Origin: Calamus simplicifolius
Lineage: Eukaryota; Streptophyta; Magnoliopsida; Arecales; Arecaceae
Assembly (NCBI GenBank): GCA_900491605.1
Contig: UESW01000048.1
Location: 1 to 64,000 of the forward strand
Direction: 5' to 3'
Length of the DNA stretch: 64,000 bases
The notes beneath the pieces are model-generated. The model saw only the letters and a list, made by a program, of their open reading frames with translations, was not told the DNA's origin and ran no database searches. Made by a program: the position numbers and the translations under genes. This document shows, one piece after another, positions 35,672 through 47,529 of this stretch; the stretch's first letter is position 1; every line of letters starts with the position of its first letter.

Positions 35672-36539
35672 CATTACTTTTTTTAGGAGGATAATTTTTT
35701 TTGAAATTAAATTAAGAAATTTTCTTGCTAAAAGTAAGAAATTAAGTCCAACAATAAATGATGGGCTCATTTGAAAGAAGATCATAATTCTGATAAATTG
35801 CCTAGCACTATGTGGTTTTTTCATGATTGTGAGAAATGTCCAACACTTGTCAAAAGAAAAAATTAAAAAAGAAATTCCATGCAAGTTGAACATCAACGGT
35901 GTTAGAACTTGGAAGCATTTTACCTCCTACTTAGAAATTTGAGTAAGCCTCGTTTTTACGATGGCTTCAAATTCAACAGTGTATGGCACAAACACGATGA
36001 TATGATTACACCATTACAAGCAAGTCAACTAATAAAGTATATGCCAACTGCCTCCTTGCAATTACAATAGGTTGCACGGCCGGCAGGTGCTGAGGATTGG
36101 TAGGTGATGACATCATAACAATTGGCCGGCAATAAGAGTGGAAAGTGAAAGAATATTCTTTCACTCTTCCAAAGAGCCATCATGATTAGAAAAAACCAAA
36201 AATTAAAAATTAAAAATTAAAAACCATCATGCTTTATATTTCTCTCTTCGAACTAACCAGCAGCATGGATATAAAACTTTTTATCCATTAGAGTGCAGCT
36301 TTTGAAAAAAAATTGGCTTGGGATCGTTTTTCTACTATGGCTTTTCTTAGTTGAAAAGGTATGAACATTGCCGAATCTTATATAATTTATGGGGTTCATA
36401 ACGAGATGATTAAGTATACTATCCTGCATTACAATAGGATAAGAAAGATTTGAAGGCTTGTTAAGAGATAGCCTTAAAAGGCTAATGATGATGATTGCCT
36501 GATTGTTTGTACTCTTTTCTTCGATTTTTTTATCAAAAT
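35672..36539. other. Non-coding region
   Basis: AT-rich; nothing recognisable as a gene or element. Confidence 0.5.
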
Positions 36540-37487
36540 TTGACACGCGAGGCCTGTCTTGCTGCCTATATTGCTTATCAGAGCTGGCTAGGAATGCAAT
36601 GACTTTTGAGGCAGAGGTTGTCCCAGTCTATCGAATTCTTCTGAGAGCCCGATGCTTGGCAATGGAATACCTACAATTTGATGCTGTCACCCTCCTGACT
36701 TCTCCAGGATACTGGGTCATCCATGCTACTCCAGCAGTGTCCCGTAAGGCGATTTCTATTTTTTGAAAGCCCCTCCAGGGTTTGTTAAGGTGAACTTTGA
36801 TGGCAGTGTCCGTAGTACTGATGGTAGTACAGGGTATGTCATTCGAACCAACGATGGAAGATTACTGGCAGCCGATGGGGCCTCCTTTAAGAATAGTTAT
36901 GTTTCGAAAGCTGAGCTTAGAGCAACATGGTCTGGCATTATCAGGGTGACCCGATATTGTGAGCTCAGATGATCCTTATCAAGAGAGACTCTATCACAAT
37001 CATCGATTGGATTCAGAATAAGTTGGAGCTAGACGATGCTCACCCGCTTCTTCGAAATATTGGCAGGATTTGGCAATTATTATTGTCCAATATATCTATT
37101 GAAAGGTAAACTGTGGAACTGATTGGATTACCTTTTATGTTGCGTAGATTCAATTGATTGAATTTGAGTTTAGGATGATATGATTTTATTCTCTCTCTTT
37201 TTTAATATCTTTTCTTTAATAGTATGGGCTATTTTTGCATCAAAATTGAGTGACCGTCTGTCTATAAAAAAAAAATATTACCCATCAAATTTTGGGCACA
37301 TAGAAAATTGTTTCAACCGAAAAATTTCCTCACATCAGAATGTCACAGGGCTAGTCATTGACAGTATGAAAAGACACCCAGGTAGACCTATGTATATATA
37401 ATTAAGAGGTCACATCCTAAGAGTAGAACGATACAGGACCAATCAAGTATCCTACGGTGTAATTCCCTTTCTTAAAAAAAAAAAAAT
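36540..37487 (+). mobile_element. LINE 3' fragment with RNase H remains, plus strand
   Basis: A decayed RNase H domain reads VKVNFDGSVRSTDGSTGYVI from about 36787, then SKAELRATWSGI near 36905 and DSITIIDWIQNKLELDDAHP near 36990. Upstream, WLARNAMTF-like residues match the linker before RNase H in plant L1 elements. A run of 13 A near 37475-37487 may be the tail. It is truncated at the 5' end and frameshifted. It lies head-on to the next LINE. Confidence 0.75.
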
Positions 37488-37562
37488 GAGGAGCATCTTA
37501 TGGAGTTAAAATAGCTGAATATGGATTTCAATAATAGACAATAAATTATAGTATAAATAATA

Positions 37563-39720
37563 TTTTTTTTTTTGGTACAAGCGAATGATCATACCAATTT
37601 AGGATGAGTCAAACCTGAGATATCAGAGTACAAAATTTGAGAAGAACAGGGGGGCAAGGTTCACCCGGCTTCTAGCTCCAAGAATCAGCATAAGACGTCA
37701 TCCTAACAGCAATCCAATCTGCCGCAGAGTTGGCTTCCCGGTAGATGTGCCTAATCCTGGCACAAGAGATACCCTGAAGGGTAGAATGAATATCTCCAAG
37801 CAAGGGGATGATAGGCACACGGGCACGGGAGTCCTGCCTAATCCAGCGGATAACCGTAATGGAATCCCCTTCAACAATAATGCTGCGAGCTCCAAGACAG
37901 CGAATAGCACAACAGATACTAGCCCAAGCAGCACACAACTCCGTAAAGGGCACTGTGGAATCAAGAAGACCAAATCCACCAGACGCCAGCATCTCACCGT
38001 CAGGCCCACGAATCACGAACGCTGAGCCTGCACATCTGCCGCGAACACTACCATCGAAGTTGATTTTAACAAATCCTGGAGGTGGGGGCTCCCAAGAAAT
38101 GAAAACCGTACGCCGGTACGCTGCCGAAGTAGCAGGGGAGTCCCAGTGGCCAGGGGTAGCAGAAAACTAACATCTCTGATGGAAGGTATACTCAACAGCT
38201 AAGGAGAAGGCAGCCCTAACAACCCTGCGAGGATGAATAGTCTCATCAGCAAACAGAAGCAGATTCCGAGATAACCATATCTGATAAGCAGTGTAAGCCC
38301 TCCTCGAAACCAGAAGGTGGAGTCCTCTTCCCATATCCTCCCTGATGATACTCAAAAAGTGACTACACAGGGATTCAGACCCCTGATCCCAAGGACCAAC
38401 ATCTGAAATCTGCCAGATCTGTCGCGCATGGGAGCAACTGAAAATAGCATGACCAACCGTCTCGTCCTCCCTACCACATAAAGGGCAAGTAGGCAGAATG
38501 CTCATGCCTCTCGCGGAGAGCAGGGAAAAAGTAGGAAGTGTGTTCCATGCAAGCTTCCATATAAAGAGCCGCACCCTGGGATGAATGGGGAGATGCCATA
38601 TCCACTTCAAATCAATCGAATGCTGAGGCTGAGGGCTGTAAATCTCAACAAGATCTCTAATAGGAGCACGGGACAGACAAGATCTCCTCCAAACCCTAAT
38701 ATCAGGGGTGGGACCCGGAGTAAGAGGAATGGCAAGAATGCGCCGGCAAAGCTCAGCTCCAAAAAAACTAGAGACCATAGAAGAAGACCAAGCAGAACGA
38801 TCCGAACCGAATGAGTCAATCACCCTCATACCCTACGGGATGTCAGAACTCACAAAAGTAGGCCAACGGGACAGAGGAAGGTCAGCTATCCATGTGTCAT
38901 GAATAATATCAACAGAGGCCCCATCGCCTAGCGACCAAGAGATGCTGTCCAAAATAGGCGGAGCATGCCGGCAGACCTCTTTCCAGAAAAAAGAGTGCCC
39001 AGGGAAAAGCTGAGGAGGAGAGGAAGAATTTCTGTCTCCATATTTGGCCCGCATAAAGGAGCTCCACAAACAGTGCGGATCAAGCAAGAATCGCGTAGCA
39101 TGCCTCGCAATCAGAGCCTCCCTCCTAACAATGAGTGACTGGATCCCGAGCCCACCCTCAGTAATCGGCATAGAAACAATATCCCAAGCCAGGAGGTGAA
39201 TACCATGCCCATCCTGCATCGAAGCCCAAAGGAAATCCCGGAACTGTCTCTCGATCTTCCTCAAACAAGACAAGGGAACAGCAACATTGGCAAGCAGATA
39301 GAGTGGTAGGGAAGATAGCACCGAGCGTAATAGTGAAAGCCTCGCCATCATAGAGAGCCCAGTGACCTGCCACCCATCCAATCTGTCACGGACCCGGCTA
39401 ACTAAGTTACTGAAGTCAGAGATGCGAGGCCGCCTCCCCGTAATAGGTATTCCAAGATAGGATAGCTGATCAGCCTGATTAGGAATACCCATAATCTGTG
39501 AAATAGTCCCTCTAATAGTAGGCTTCGTCCTAGGGCTGAAACAGATCAAAGATTTAGTGATATTGACTTTTTGCCCTGAAGCACTACAGTAAGACCGAAT
39601 GATAGTAGCAAAAGTGATAGCATTGCGAACAGTAGCCCTTCCCAGAAGAATACAATCATCAGCAAACATAAGGTGAGCAAGGGAGGGCCCTTGGGGACCA
39701 GTAGTATAAGGGACCATAGA
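37563..39720 (-). mobile_element. 5'-truncated L1-type LINE, minus strand
   Basis: The poly-A tail is seen as an 11-nt poly-T at 37563-37573 followed by ggtacaa, the same 3' end as the full LINE at 3428. Going upstream on the minus strand are RNase H (38016-37672; EGDSITVIRWI, EANSAADW), zf-RVT (38829-38167; CPLCGREDETVGHAIFSC) and the C-terminal reverse transcriptase (39717-38833; LMFADDCILLG, YLGIPITGRRPR). It stops near 39720, before the rest of reverse transcriptase and the endonuclease. It is a different subfamily from the 3428 copy by sequence. No clear target duplication was found. Confidence 0.9.
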
Positions 39721-39744
39721 GTTGATATTGTGTTGCTCTCACCA

Positions 39745-40789
39745 GGAACACAAGAGAAGTTTTCTCAAGTACGCTATGTTCTTTCTGAAATCAGGATTTT
39801 TTATCTTCTAATTTATCTAAATATATTTATATGACAATTGTATGATATGTATATGTATACATATGAAAAATTTTCATGCGCACACAATGATCTATAAGAA
39901 GTAATAATGGAGAATATGTATTAAATATATATGAACCAGTAGACCATCAACTTGAATAGCTAGTGTATGAACCTGTTTTGTTACAAAAAAGTAATCAAGT
40001 CTATATCAATTTGAGCCACTACAGTCCAAAAGGGATCAAATTGGTACTTGTCTTTCTTCCTTAACTGGTTATAAACCATACAACTAACTCCCAATTTTTT
40101 GATATGGAACTATTAGAAGGGGCATCACAATCTATCCCCTTACAGAGGTGATGTTCTCATCGCCAGAGGCACATGATCGCAATCGTGAGGCAGGCGAAAT
40201 TCTAGAGGTGGCTCTTACAAATTCAAGAGGTGGCTCACATCCCATGAATGTAATAATTCGGGCCCGTAAATCTACGAACCCATTTTATTACGAAAAAGCA
40301 AGACGGACAAGGTTCACACTAACTTGGATCATCACAATCTAAAAGGAATTTAATTGGTACTTATCCATCTTTCTTAACTGGTTATAAATCATACAATTAA
40401 CTTCCAATTTTTTTATATAAAATTATTGGGAACGGCATCACAGCTAGCTACTAGACTATTCTAGCTATTTAAACCATAGACTTTTGCAAAAAAAAAAAAA
40501 AAAAGAAACCTTGGCTTTGAGAAGAACTTGAACCATTTATCTACAAGAATTTCAACTCCCGACCTTCTTTGGCAGACTTGTGGTGCCAACGATGGAGAAA
40601 GAAAGGGTAGACCCGAGAATATAATCTTACAAACCAGCTTCTCTGATACACTGGCATCTACTTCTGAAAAAGATAATCTATTGATCTCTGAGAACGTCCA
40701 TCGCCACCCAATGTCACCTTGATGAGTTATACAAATTTATTTTAAATAAGTAAAATATGATGACAAAAATATTAGCTCATATCAACTAA
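39745..40789. other. Non-coding region with a direct repeat pair
   Basis: No gene seen. Segments 39967-40127 and 40274-40440 are diverged direct repeats about 310 bp apart; both contain aactggttataaa and end in ggcatca. They could be a tandem duplication or the ends of a decayed short LTR element. Confidence 0.6.
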
Positions 40790-40834
40790 TATTGATGGGA
40801 CCAGTTGACCTCATAAAAAATAAAATTTTTTGGA

Positions 40835-42340
40835 CGACCCCAAAGGCCGACGTCCGATGGCCCCAAATGCCGACACCCGATGGCCCAAAGGCCGACACCC
40901 GACGGCTCCAGAGGCCGACACCAAGACCGACGGCCCCAAAGGCCGATGCTCGACGGCCCCAAAAGCTGACACCAAGACCGACGGCCCCAAAGGCCGACGC
41001 CCGACGGCCCCAAAGGCCGACGCCCGATGGCCCCAAAGGCCGACACCAAGACCGACGGCCCCAAAGGCCGATGCCCGACGGCCACAGAGGCCGACACCAA
41101 GACCGATGGCCCCAAAGGCTGACGCCCGACGGCCCCAAAGGCCGACACCAAGACCGACGGCCCCAAAGGCCGACGCCCGATGGCCCCAAAGGCCGACACC
41201 AAGACCGATGGCCCCAAAGGCCGACGCCCGACGGCCCCAAAGGCCGACACAAAGACCGACGGCCCTAAAGGCCGACGCCCGATGGCCCCAAAATCCGACA
41301 CCAAGACCGATAGCCCCAAAGGCCGACGCCCGATGGCTCCAAAGGCCGACACCAAGACCGAGCCGACGCCTCCAAGACCGGCGGCCCCGGCACTTCCCAG
41401 CCGGCCACGGCGTGTCCAAGCTAGCCGGCCCCGGCACCTCCCAGTAGGCCCCGGCGTGTCCAAGCCGAGCCTGCCCCGGCATCTTCCCAGCCGCCCCAGC
41501 GTGTCCAAGCTAGGCGGCCCGGCACCTCCCAGCCGGCCCCGGCGTATCCAAGCTAGCCGGCCCCGGCGTATCCAAGCTAGGCGCCCCAGCACCTCCCAGG
41601 CGGCCCCGGCATCTTCCTAGCCGGCCCTCTACGTCTCCAAGCTAGGCGGCTCCGGCACTTCCCGCCGGCCACGACATGTCCAAGTTAGGCGGCCCCAGCA
41701 TCATCCCAGGCGGCCCCTCCTCCGAGCTAGCCGGCCCCGGCACTTCCCAGCCGGCCCCGGCGTGTCCAAGTTAGGCGGCCCCAGCATCTTCCCAGGTGGC
41801 CCCTCCTCCAAGCTAGCCGGCCCCGGCGTGTCCAAGTTAGGCAGCCCCAGCATCTTCCCATGCGGCCCCTCCTCCAAGCTAGCCGGCCCCGGCACTTCCC
41901 AGCCGGCCCCGGCGTGTCCAAGCTAGGCGACCTGGCACCTCCCAGGCGGCCCCGGCACCTTCCTAGCCGGCCCCCTACGTCTCTAAGCTAGGCGGCCCAG
42001 CACCTCCCAAGCGGCCTCGGCACCTTCCTAGCCGGCCCCTTACGTCTCCAAGCTAGGCAGCCCGGAACCTCCCAGGCGGCCCCGGCATCTTCCTAACCGG
42101 CCCTCTGCGTCTCCAAGCAAGTCGGCCCCGACGCCTTCTCCACATTCCCAGTCCCGCCGAGTCCCCTATTCCGCTGAGTCGACCAAGGCCATCTCCGGCC
42201 GGCCCGACTCGGCCCCGGTGTCCCCTATTCCGCCGAGTCGGCCAAGGCCATCCCCGGCCAGCCCGACTCGGCCCCACCGTCTCCAAGCTAGCCGGCCCCG
42301 GCACTTTCCAGGCGGCCTCGGCACCTTCCTGGCAACCCCA
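40835..42340. repeat. Compound GC-rich minisatellite in Gypsy-2 5' LTR
   Basis: Two successive blocks of degenerate repeats occupy most of U3. The matching stretch in the 3' LTR (about 45775-46920) is shorter, which accounts for the 313-bp length difference between the two LTRs. Confidence 0.88.
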
Positions 42341-42516
42341 GCGGTTCAAGAAACCGCCTCTCTGACACGCGCCGCCCGACAGCGCCAGACGCGCATCGCC
42401 TGATAGCCCCGACGACTGATGGGACGTAGCCCACTAACCAGACCAGATTCATGCAACTGAACTCCGCAGACACCTCCTCACACGCAACCCCATATAATCA
42501 TGCCAGGGTCAAATCC

Positions 42517-42526
42517 TATAAAAAGG
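42517..42526 (+). promoter_or_regulatory. TATA box of Gypsy-2 5' LTR
   Basis: tataaaaagg; the same box is at 47141-47150 in the 3' LTR. Confidence 0.75.
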
Positions 42527-42807
42527 TGAATCCACCCAGTAAATAGGTACGCGCGATAACCCCCAAAATCGCCATCTCAACTCTCAAAGGGATTCCTCCT
42601 CTCGGAGATCCCCTTTTCCACACAAAACAGGGCTCATTCGAGCCCTTCTTCAGCTGTGACCTCAGTCACTAACTTGGCCGTCGGAGGGTCCCACCGGAGG
42701 CCACCCCTCCGATCCTGGGACTTCTTTGCAGGCAACCCGGTGAAGCGAGGATTCGAGAAGCACCTTCGTTCCCGACATCCAGGAGAGGTGATCGAGCGTC
42801 ATCAGAT

Positions 42808-42825
42808 TGGCACGCCAGGAAGGGG
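42808..42825 (+). other. Gypsy-2 primer-binding site
   Basis: tggcacgccaggaagggg, a close relative of the Gypsy-1 site (tggcgcgccaggtagggg), three bases after the LTR. Confidence 0.85.
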
Positions 42826-42893
42826 GGCATAAGAAAAAGTAGCGAACGTTCTCCCGAGCTACATCTTTCGTCCCCTCTCTTCTTCAAGAAGCC

Positions 42894-44465
42894 ATGGTGG
42901 TGACTCGAGCCCAGGATGCCTCCATCAGTTGCCCAGCGGGGTTTCTCCCGCCAACTCGATAGCAGGAGGCTAATCCCCCTGCTGCCGACCCTCCGGTCGC
43001 CTGCCCGCTACCGGACGCTGCTGTCCAAACAGTGGAGCAGCTGGTAACTCTCTCCCAGCAAGTTCAGAACCTCACTGCCATGGTCCACAGGCTCCAGCAG
43101 CAACAGTCCGTGGCCACCCAATATCAGACCACTCCCCCCGCCAGTCAACAGTCGGCGAGGGGAGGTTCTCCTCGGCGGGAGGCCGGTCGACGAGAGACCG
43201 GCCGACATCAAGTTTCCCCTATGAAGCCTCGACGCGAGCCCTCCAAGCGGCCACGGTCCTCTGACGCGACCCCAACAAATTTCCTCCCAAGCTACATCAT
43301 CACGAGGAACCCAGGTGGAAGTCCCGACTTCCGTCTCCATCTTCGTCTACCTCCTCTTCTTCTTCTTCCTCCGAGCCACCTCGGAGGGCCCCGACGATCA
43401 GCCGCCAGGCGGAGGAACGCCTGGAGGAGTACAACAGGCGCCTCGACGAGCTCGCCAAGAAAATCAACCATCAGCCGGAGGAAGAGTTCGACACTCGTCC
43501 TCCCTACACTCACCGCATACTGGAGGAACCGGTTCCCTCGAGGTTCTGCTTCCCCCAGGTGGACCCGTACGATGGTACGACCGACCCCCTCGACCACCTC
43601 GAGAGTTACAAAGCTATGATGCAAGTCTAGGGCGCCTCAGACGCCCTCCTCTGCAAGGCCTTCCCCGCAACTCTGCGGAAGGCCGCCCGTGCATGGCACT
43701 CACGCCTGCCCCCTCACAGCATACACTCCTTCCGGGAGCTGGAGAGGGCATTTTTGGCCCACTTTGATGCCTGCCGCCGGATCCCAAGGGTGGCGGACAG
43801 CCTCTTCTCCGTCCGCTAGAAGGAAGGAGAGTCACTACGGGACTTCGTGTCTCGATTCAAAACCGCCGCCCTCGAGGTCTACCATCTCGACGACACGGTG
43901 GCCACCCTGGCGCTGAAGCGGGGACTCCTTCCGTCCCGCTTCACCTTCTTCCTGGATAAGAAGCCCCAAGCTGTTATTTCGACCTCCTCCTCCAGGCCCA
44001 GAAGTACATCTGCGCCAACGAGGCTGACTCGTCCAGAAGGGAAGCCGACAGGAGTTCCAATAAGAAGCCGACACCCATGGAACCAGCTGAGGGATGATCC
44101 AGGCAGCCCGAACCACCTCGTCACTTTGACCACGGCCCCAGGCGCTGGTTCCTAAAGGGCGGTTTACTCTCACGACTCCGATCTCTCACATCTTGCTAGA
44201 GATTGAGGAGGAGCCTTACTTTCAATGCCCACGTCCCCTAAAGTCAGTAAACCCCCACAACAAAGAGCTTTACTGTCGGTATCACCAAGACTGTGGACAT
44301 GACATCGAAGATTGCCGCCATTTGAAGAAGGCCATTGAAAAGTTTGTCCAGCAGGACCACTTGGGCAAGTTTGTTCGAGGAAACCTCATGGCCCCAGGTG
44401 CGTCGGCACCTCCAGCGCCTCAGATTTGCATCAACAATGCCCCAATGGAAAGAACAATAGCATGA
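42894..44465 (+). pseudogene. Gypsy-2 gag (broken)
   Basis: It starts MVVTRAQDASISC at 42894; a TAG near 42960 interrupts it. It continues with EQLVTLSQQVQNLTAMVHRL (possible coil), basic Arg-rich residues, then EEYNRRLDELAKKI near 43420, VDPYDGTTDPLDHLESYK near 43560, a stop after ESYKAMMQV near 43628, and LALKRGLLPSRF near 43910. The zinc-finger-like end YCRYHQDCGHDIEDCRHL near 44275 keeps Cys and His that Gypsy-1 has partly lost. It ends NNAPMERTIA then stop. Confidence 0.85.
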
Positions 44466-44580
44466 TCTTGTGAGGGGCGAGCATTGGCTCGAAAAGCCGA
44501 TAGAAGGAAGCAAGCTGGCATCAAAATGGGAAGCTTCTCCCCCACGTTCAGAACGTGGACGGTATTATCAGTAGCTTGCT
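44466..44580 (+). pseudogene. Trace of integrase tail in Gypsy-2
   Basis: Directly after gag, ggaagcaagctggcatcaaa and cggtattatcagta match the bases coding the end of integrase in Gypsy-1 (near 31850 and 31980). Everything between gag and this trace is deleted. Confidence 0.6.
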
Positions 44581-44639
44581 GATTCTTTAATAAAGTATTA
44601 TTCAGAATATCCTTATTTTATCATGCTCCTGGGATGAGT

Positions 44640-45380
44640 TTATTTCTTAGACAGAGACCGGCTCCGCGTTGGCAACAAAGACCGACTCTGCGTCGGCACC
44701 AAAGATCGACTCTGCGTCGGTAACAAAGACCGACTCCGCATCGGCAACAAAAACCGACTCCGCATCGGCACCCAAAGACCGACTTCGCGTCGGCACCAAA
44801 GACCGACTCCGCGTCGGTACCAAAAGACCGACTTCGCATCGGCACCAAGACCGACTCCGCGTCGGCAACAAAAGACCGACTCCGCGTCGGCACCAAAAGA
44901 CCGACTCCGCGTCGGCAACAAAAACCGACTCCGCGTCGGCAACAAAGACCGACTCCGCGTCGGCACAAAGACCGACTCCGCATCGGCAACAAAGACCGAC
45001 TCCGCGTTGGCACCAAAGACCGACTCCGCGTCGGCAACAAAGACCGACTCCGCGTCGGCACCAAAGACCGACTCCGTGTCGGCACCTCAAGACCGACTCC
45101 GCGTCGGCACCTCAAGACCGACTCCACGTTGGCAACAAAGACCGACTCTGCGTCGGCAACAAAGACCGACTCCGCGTCGGCACCAAAGACCCGCGAAGGC
45201 AAACAGCTGCAAAAAAGCTAAGTATACTACACTGAGAAAAAAAGTTTCTTTTCGTTAGTGTCTGGATGTGCTACAGGAAAACCACTAAAGACTGACTCTG
45301 CATCGGCAACAAAGACCGACTCCGCGTCGGCAACAAAGACCGACTCCGTGTCGGCACCTCAAGACCGGCTCCGTGTCGGC
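44640..45380. repeat. 24-bp internal minisatellite of Gypsy-2
   Basis: About 28 units close to aaagaccgactccgcgtcgg plus caac or cacc, with a unique spacer at about 45190-45290 that matches the spacer in Gypsy-1. Units contain the ccgac...gtcgg mini-hairpin. Transitions at CG sites (cgtcgg to catcgg or cgttgg) are frequent. Confidence 0.92.
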
Positions 45381-45732
45381 ACCCTCAAGCTCAAGACATG
45401 CAGATTCCAATCAACGGAGTTCCTGGGGGGCAGATCAACCCTGCAGAAGGAGACCAATTTCTTTAAAGAAAAAGACACCTGAGCCTAGCCCAAGCACCCT
45501 ATGGTCGCCCTCTGGGGTTCAAAAGGTTCTCGACAGCCTCAACTTTGCCTCATCGGCTTCATCCTTGCCTCAATGGCTAACTGACGAGCGTCCTCCCAAA
45601 AAAAGTTAGCGTACGCTGCTTTCAGTGGCGCGCGTGAGGTAATCAATTTGCCTCCAAAAAATTCTTGAAGTTCTACACTCCTTTCGCTTAGCCGATGCGG
45701 GGCACGCAAGCTCAAGGAATGTGGGAGGCATT

Positions 45733-47429
45733 TGATGGGGCCAATTGACCCCATGAAAAATAAATTTTTTTGGACGGCCCCAAAGGCCGACGCCCGATGG
45801 CCCCAAATGCCGACATCCGACGGCCCCAAAGGCCGACACCCGATGGCTCCAGAGGCCGACACCAAGACCGATAGCCCCAAAGGCCGACACCAAGACCGAC
45901 GGCCCCAAAGGCCGACGCCCGACGGCCCCAAAGGCCGACACCAAGACCGACGGCCCCAAAGGCCGACGCCCGATGGCCCCAAAGGCCGACACCAAGACTG
46001 ACGGCCCCAAAGGCCGACGCCCGACGGCTCCAAAGGCCGACACCAAGACCGAGCCGATGCCTCTAAGACCGGCGGCCCCGGTACTTTCCAGCCGGCCACG
46101 GCGTGTCCAAGCTAGCCGGCCCCGGCACCTCCCAGCCGGCCCGGCGTGTCCAAGCCGAGCCTGCCCCGGCATCATCCCAGTCGGCCTCGGCGTGTCCAAG
46201 CTAGGTGGCCCGGCACCTCCCAGCCGGCCCCGGCGTGTCCAAGCTAGCCGGCCCCGGCACTTCCCAGCCGGCCCCGACGTGTCCAAGCTAGGCGCCCCAG
46301 CACCTCCCAGGCGGTCATGGCATCTTCCTAGCCGGCCCTCTACGTCTCCAAGCTAGGCGGCCCCGGCACTTCCCGCCGGCCACGGCGTGTCCAAGTTAGG
46401 CGGCCCCAGCATCTTCCCAGGCGGCCCCTCCTCCGAGCTAGCCGGCCCGACACTTTCCAGCCGGCCCCGGCGTGTCTAAGTTAGGCGGCCCAGCATCTTC
46501 CCAGGCGGCCCCTCCTCCAAGCTAGCCGGCCCCGGCACTTCCCAGCCGACCCCGGCGTGTCCAAGCTAGGCGGCCCGGCACCTCCCAGGCGGCCCCGGCA
46601 CCTTCCTAGCCGGCCCCCTATGTCTCCAAGCTAGGCGGCCCGGCACCTTCCAGGCGGCCCCGACACCTTCCTAGCCGGCCCCCTACGTCTCCAAGCTAGG
46701 CGACCCGACATCTTCCTAGCCGGCCCTCTGCGTCTCCAAGCAAGTCGGCCCCGACGCCTTCTCCACGTCCCCAGTCCCGTCGAGTCCCCTGTTCCGCCGA
46801 GTCGGCCAAGGCCATCCTCGGCCGGGCTGACTCGGCCCCGGCATCCCCTGTTCCGCCGAATCGGCCAAGGCCATCCCCGGCCAGCCCGACTCGGCCCTGC
46901 CGTCTCCAAGCTAGCCGGCCCCGGCACCTTCCTGGCAACCCCAGCGGTTCAAGAAACTGCCTCTCTGACACGCATCGCCGACAGCGCCAGACGCGCCGCC
47001 TGACAGTGCCAGACGCGCGTCGTCCGACAGCCCGATGGCTGATGGGATGTAGCCCACTAACCAGACCAGATTCACGCAACTGAATTTCGCAGACACCTCC
47101 TCCTTACGCAACCCCACATAATCATGCTAGGGTCAAACCCTATAAAAAGGTGAATCCATCCAGTAAAAAGGTACGCGTGATAACCCCCAAAATCACCATC
47201 TTAACTCTCAAAGGGATTCCTCCTCTCAGAGATCCCCTTTTCCATACAAAAACAGGACTCATTCGAGTTCTTCTTCAGCTATGACATCAGTCACTAACTT
47301 GGCCATCGGAGGGTCCCGTCGGAGGCCACCCTTCCTGTCCCGGGACTTCTTTGCAGGCAACCCGACGAAGCGAGGATTCGAGAAGCACCTCCGTTCCCGA
47401 CGTTCAGAAGAGGTGATCGAGCATCATCA
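45733..47429 (+). repeat. Gypsy-2 3' LTR (1697 bp)
   Basis: It starts TGATGGGGCC after the purine-rich gtgggaggcatt and ends GCATCATCA. It aligns with the 5' LTR outside the minisatellite, with a TATA box at 47141-47150. Confidence 0.88.
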
Positions 47430-47490
47430 ATATCAATTATCAATTGATATAAGCTAAGATATAAATACCAAGACTTCTATATATATATAA

Positions 47491-47494
<4 letters not shown>

Positions 47495-47526
<32 letters not shown>
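47495..47526. repeat. (AT)n microsatellite
   Basis: An AT run of about 16 units. Confidence 0.9.

Positions 47527-47529
<3 letters not shown>

Larger units (their letters stand above)
40795..42804 (+). repeat. Gypsy-2 5' LTR (2010 bp)
   Basis: It starts TGATGGGACC and ends GCGTCATCA. U3 holds block a (about 40835-41370; ggccccaaaggccgac units alternating with cgcccgac and accaagaccgac) and block b (about 41371-42340; gctagccggccccggcac- and ctaggcggcccc-type units). TATA box at 42517-42526. Confidence 0.88.
40795..47429 (+). mobile_element. Gypsy-2: second non-autonomous gag-only Gypsy element
   Basis: About 6.6 kb: 5' LTR 2010 bp, interior 2928 bp, 3' LTR 1697 bp. Flanks share aatat, though the exact split between LTR end and duplication is ambiguous by one base. 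It has a primer-binding site, a broken gag of the same Tat-like type as Gypsy-1, only a trace of integrase, and the same 24-bp internal minisatellite. LTR sequence differs from Gypsy-1 in U3 but shares a similar block around gtcggagggtcc and ttgcagg. No reverse transcriptase, protease or RNase H is present. Confidence 0.9.

Noticed and set aside
44640..45380. Regular 24-bp repeats that could be mistaken for a CRISPR array
   Set aside because: Units are contiguous with no unique spacers of constant length, the host is a plant, and the array lies inside a retrotransposon.
40782..46356. Long open frames over the Gypsy-2 repeat blocks
   Set aside because: Repeat-driven open frames within LTRs, without codon or domain evidence.
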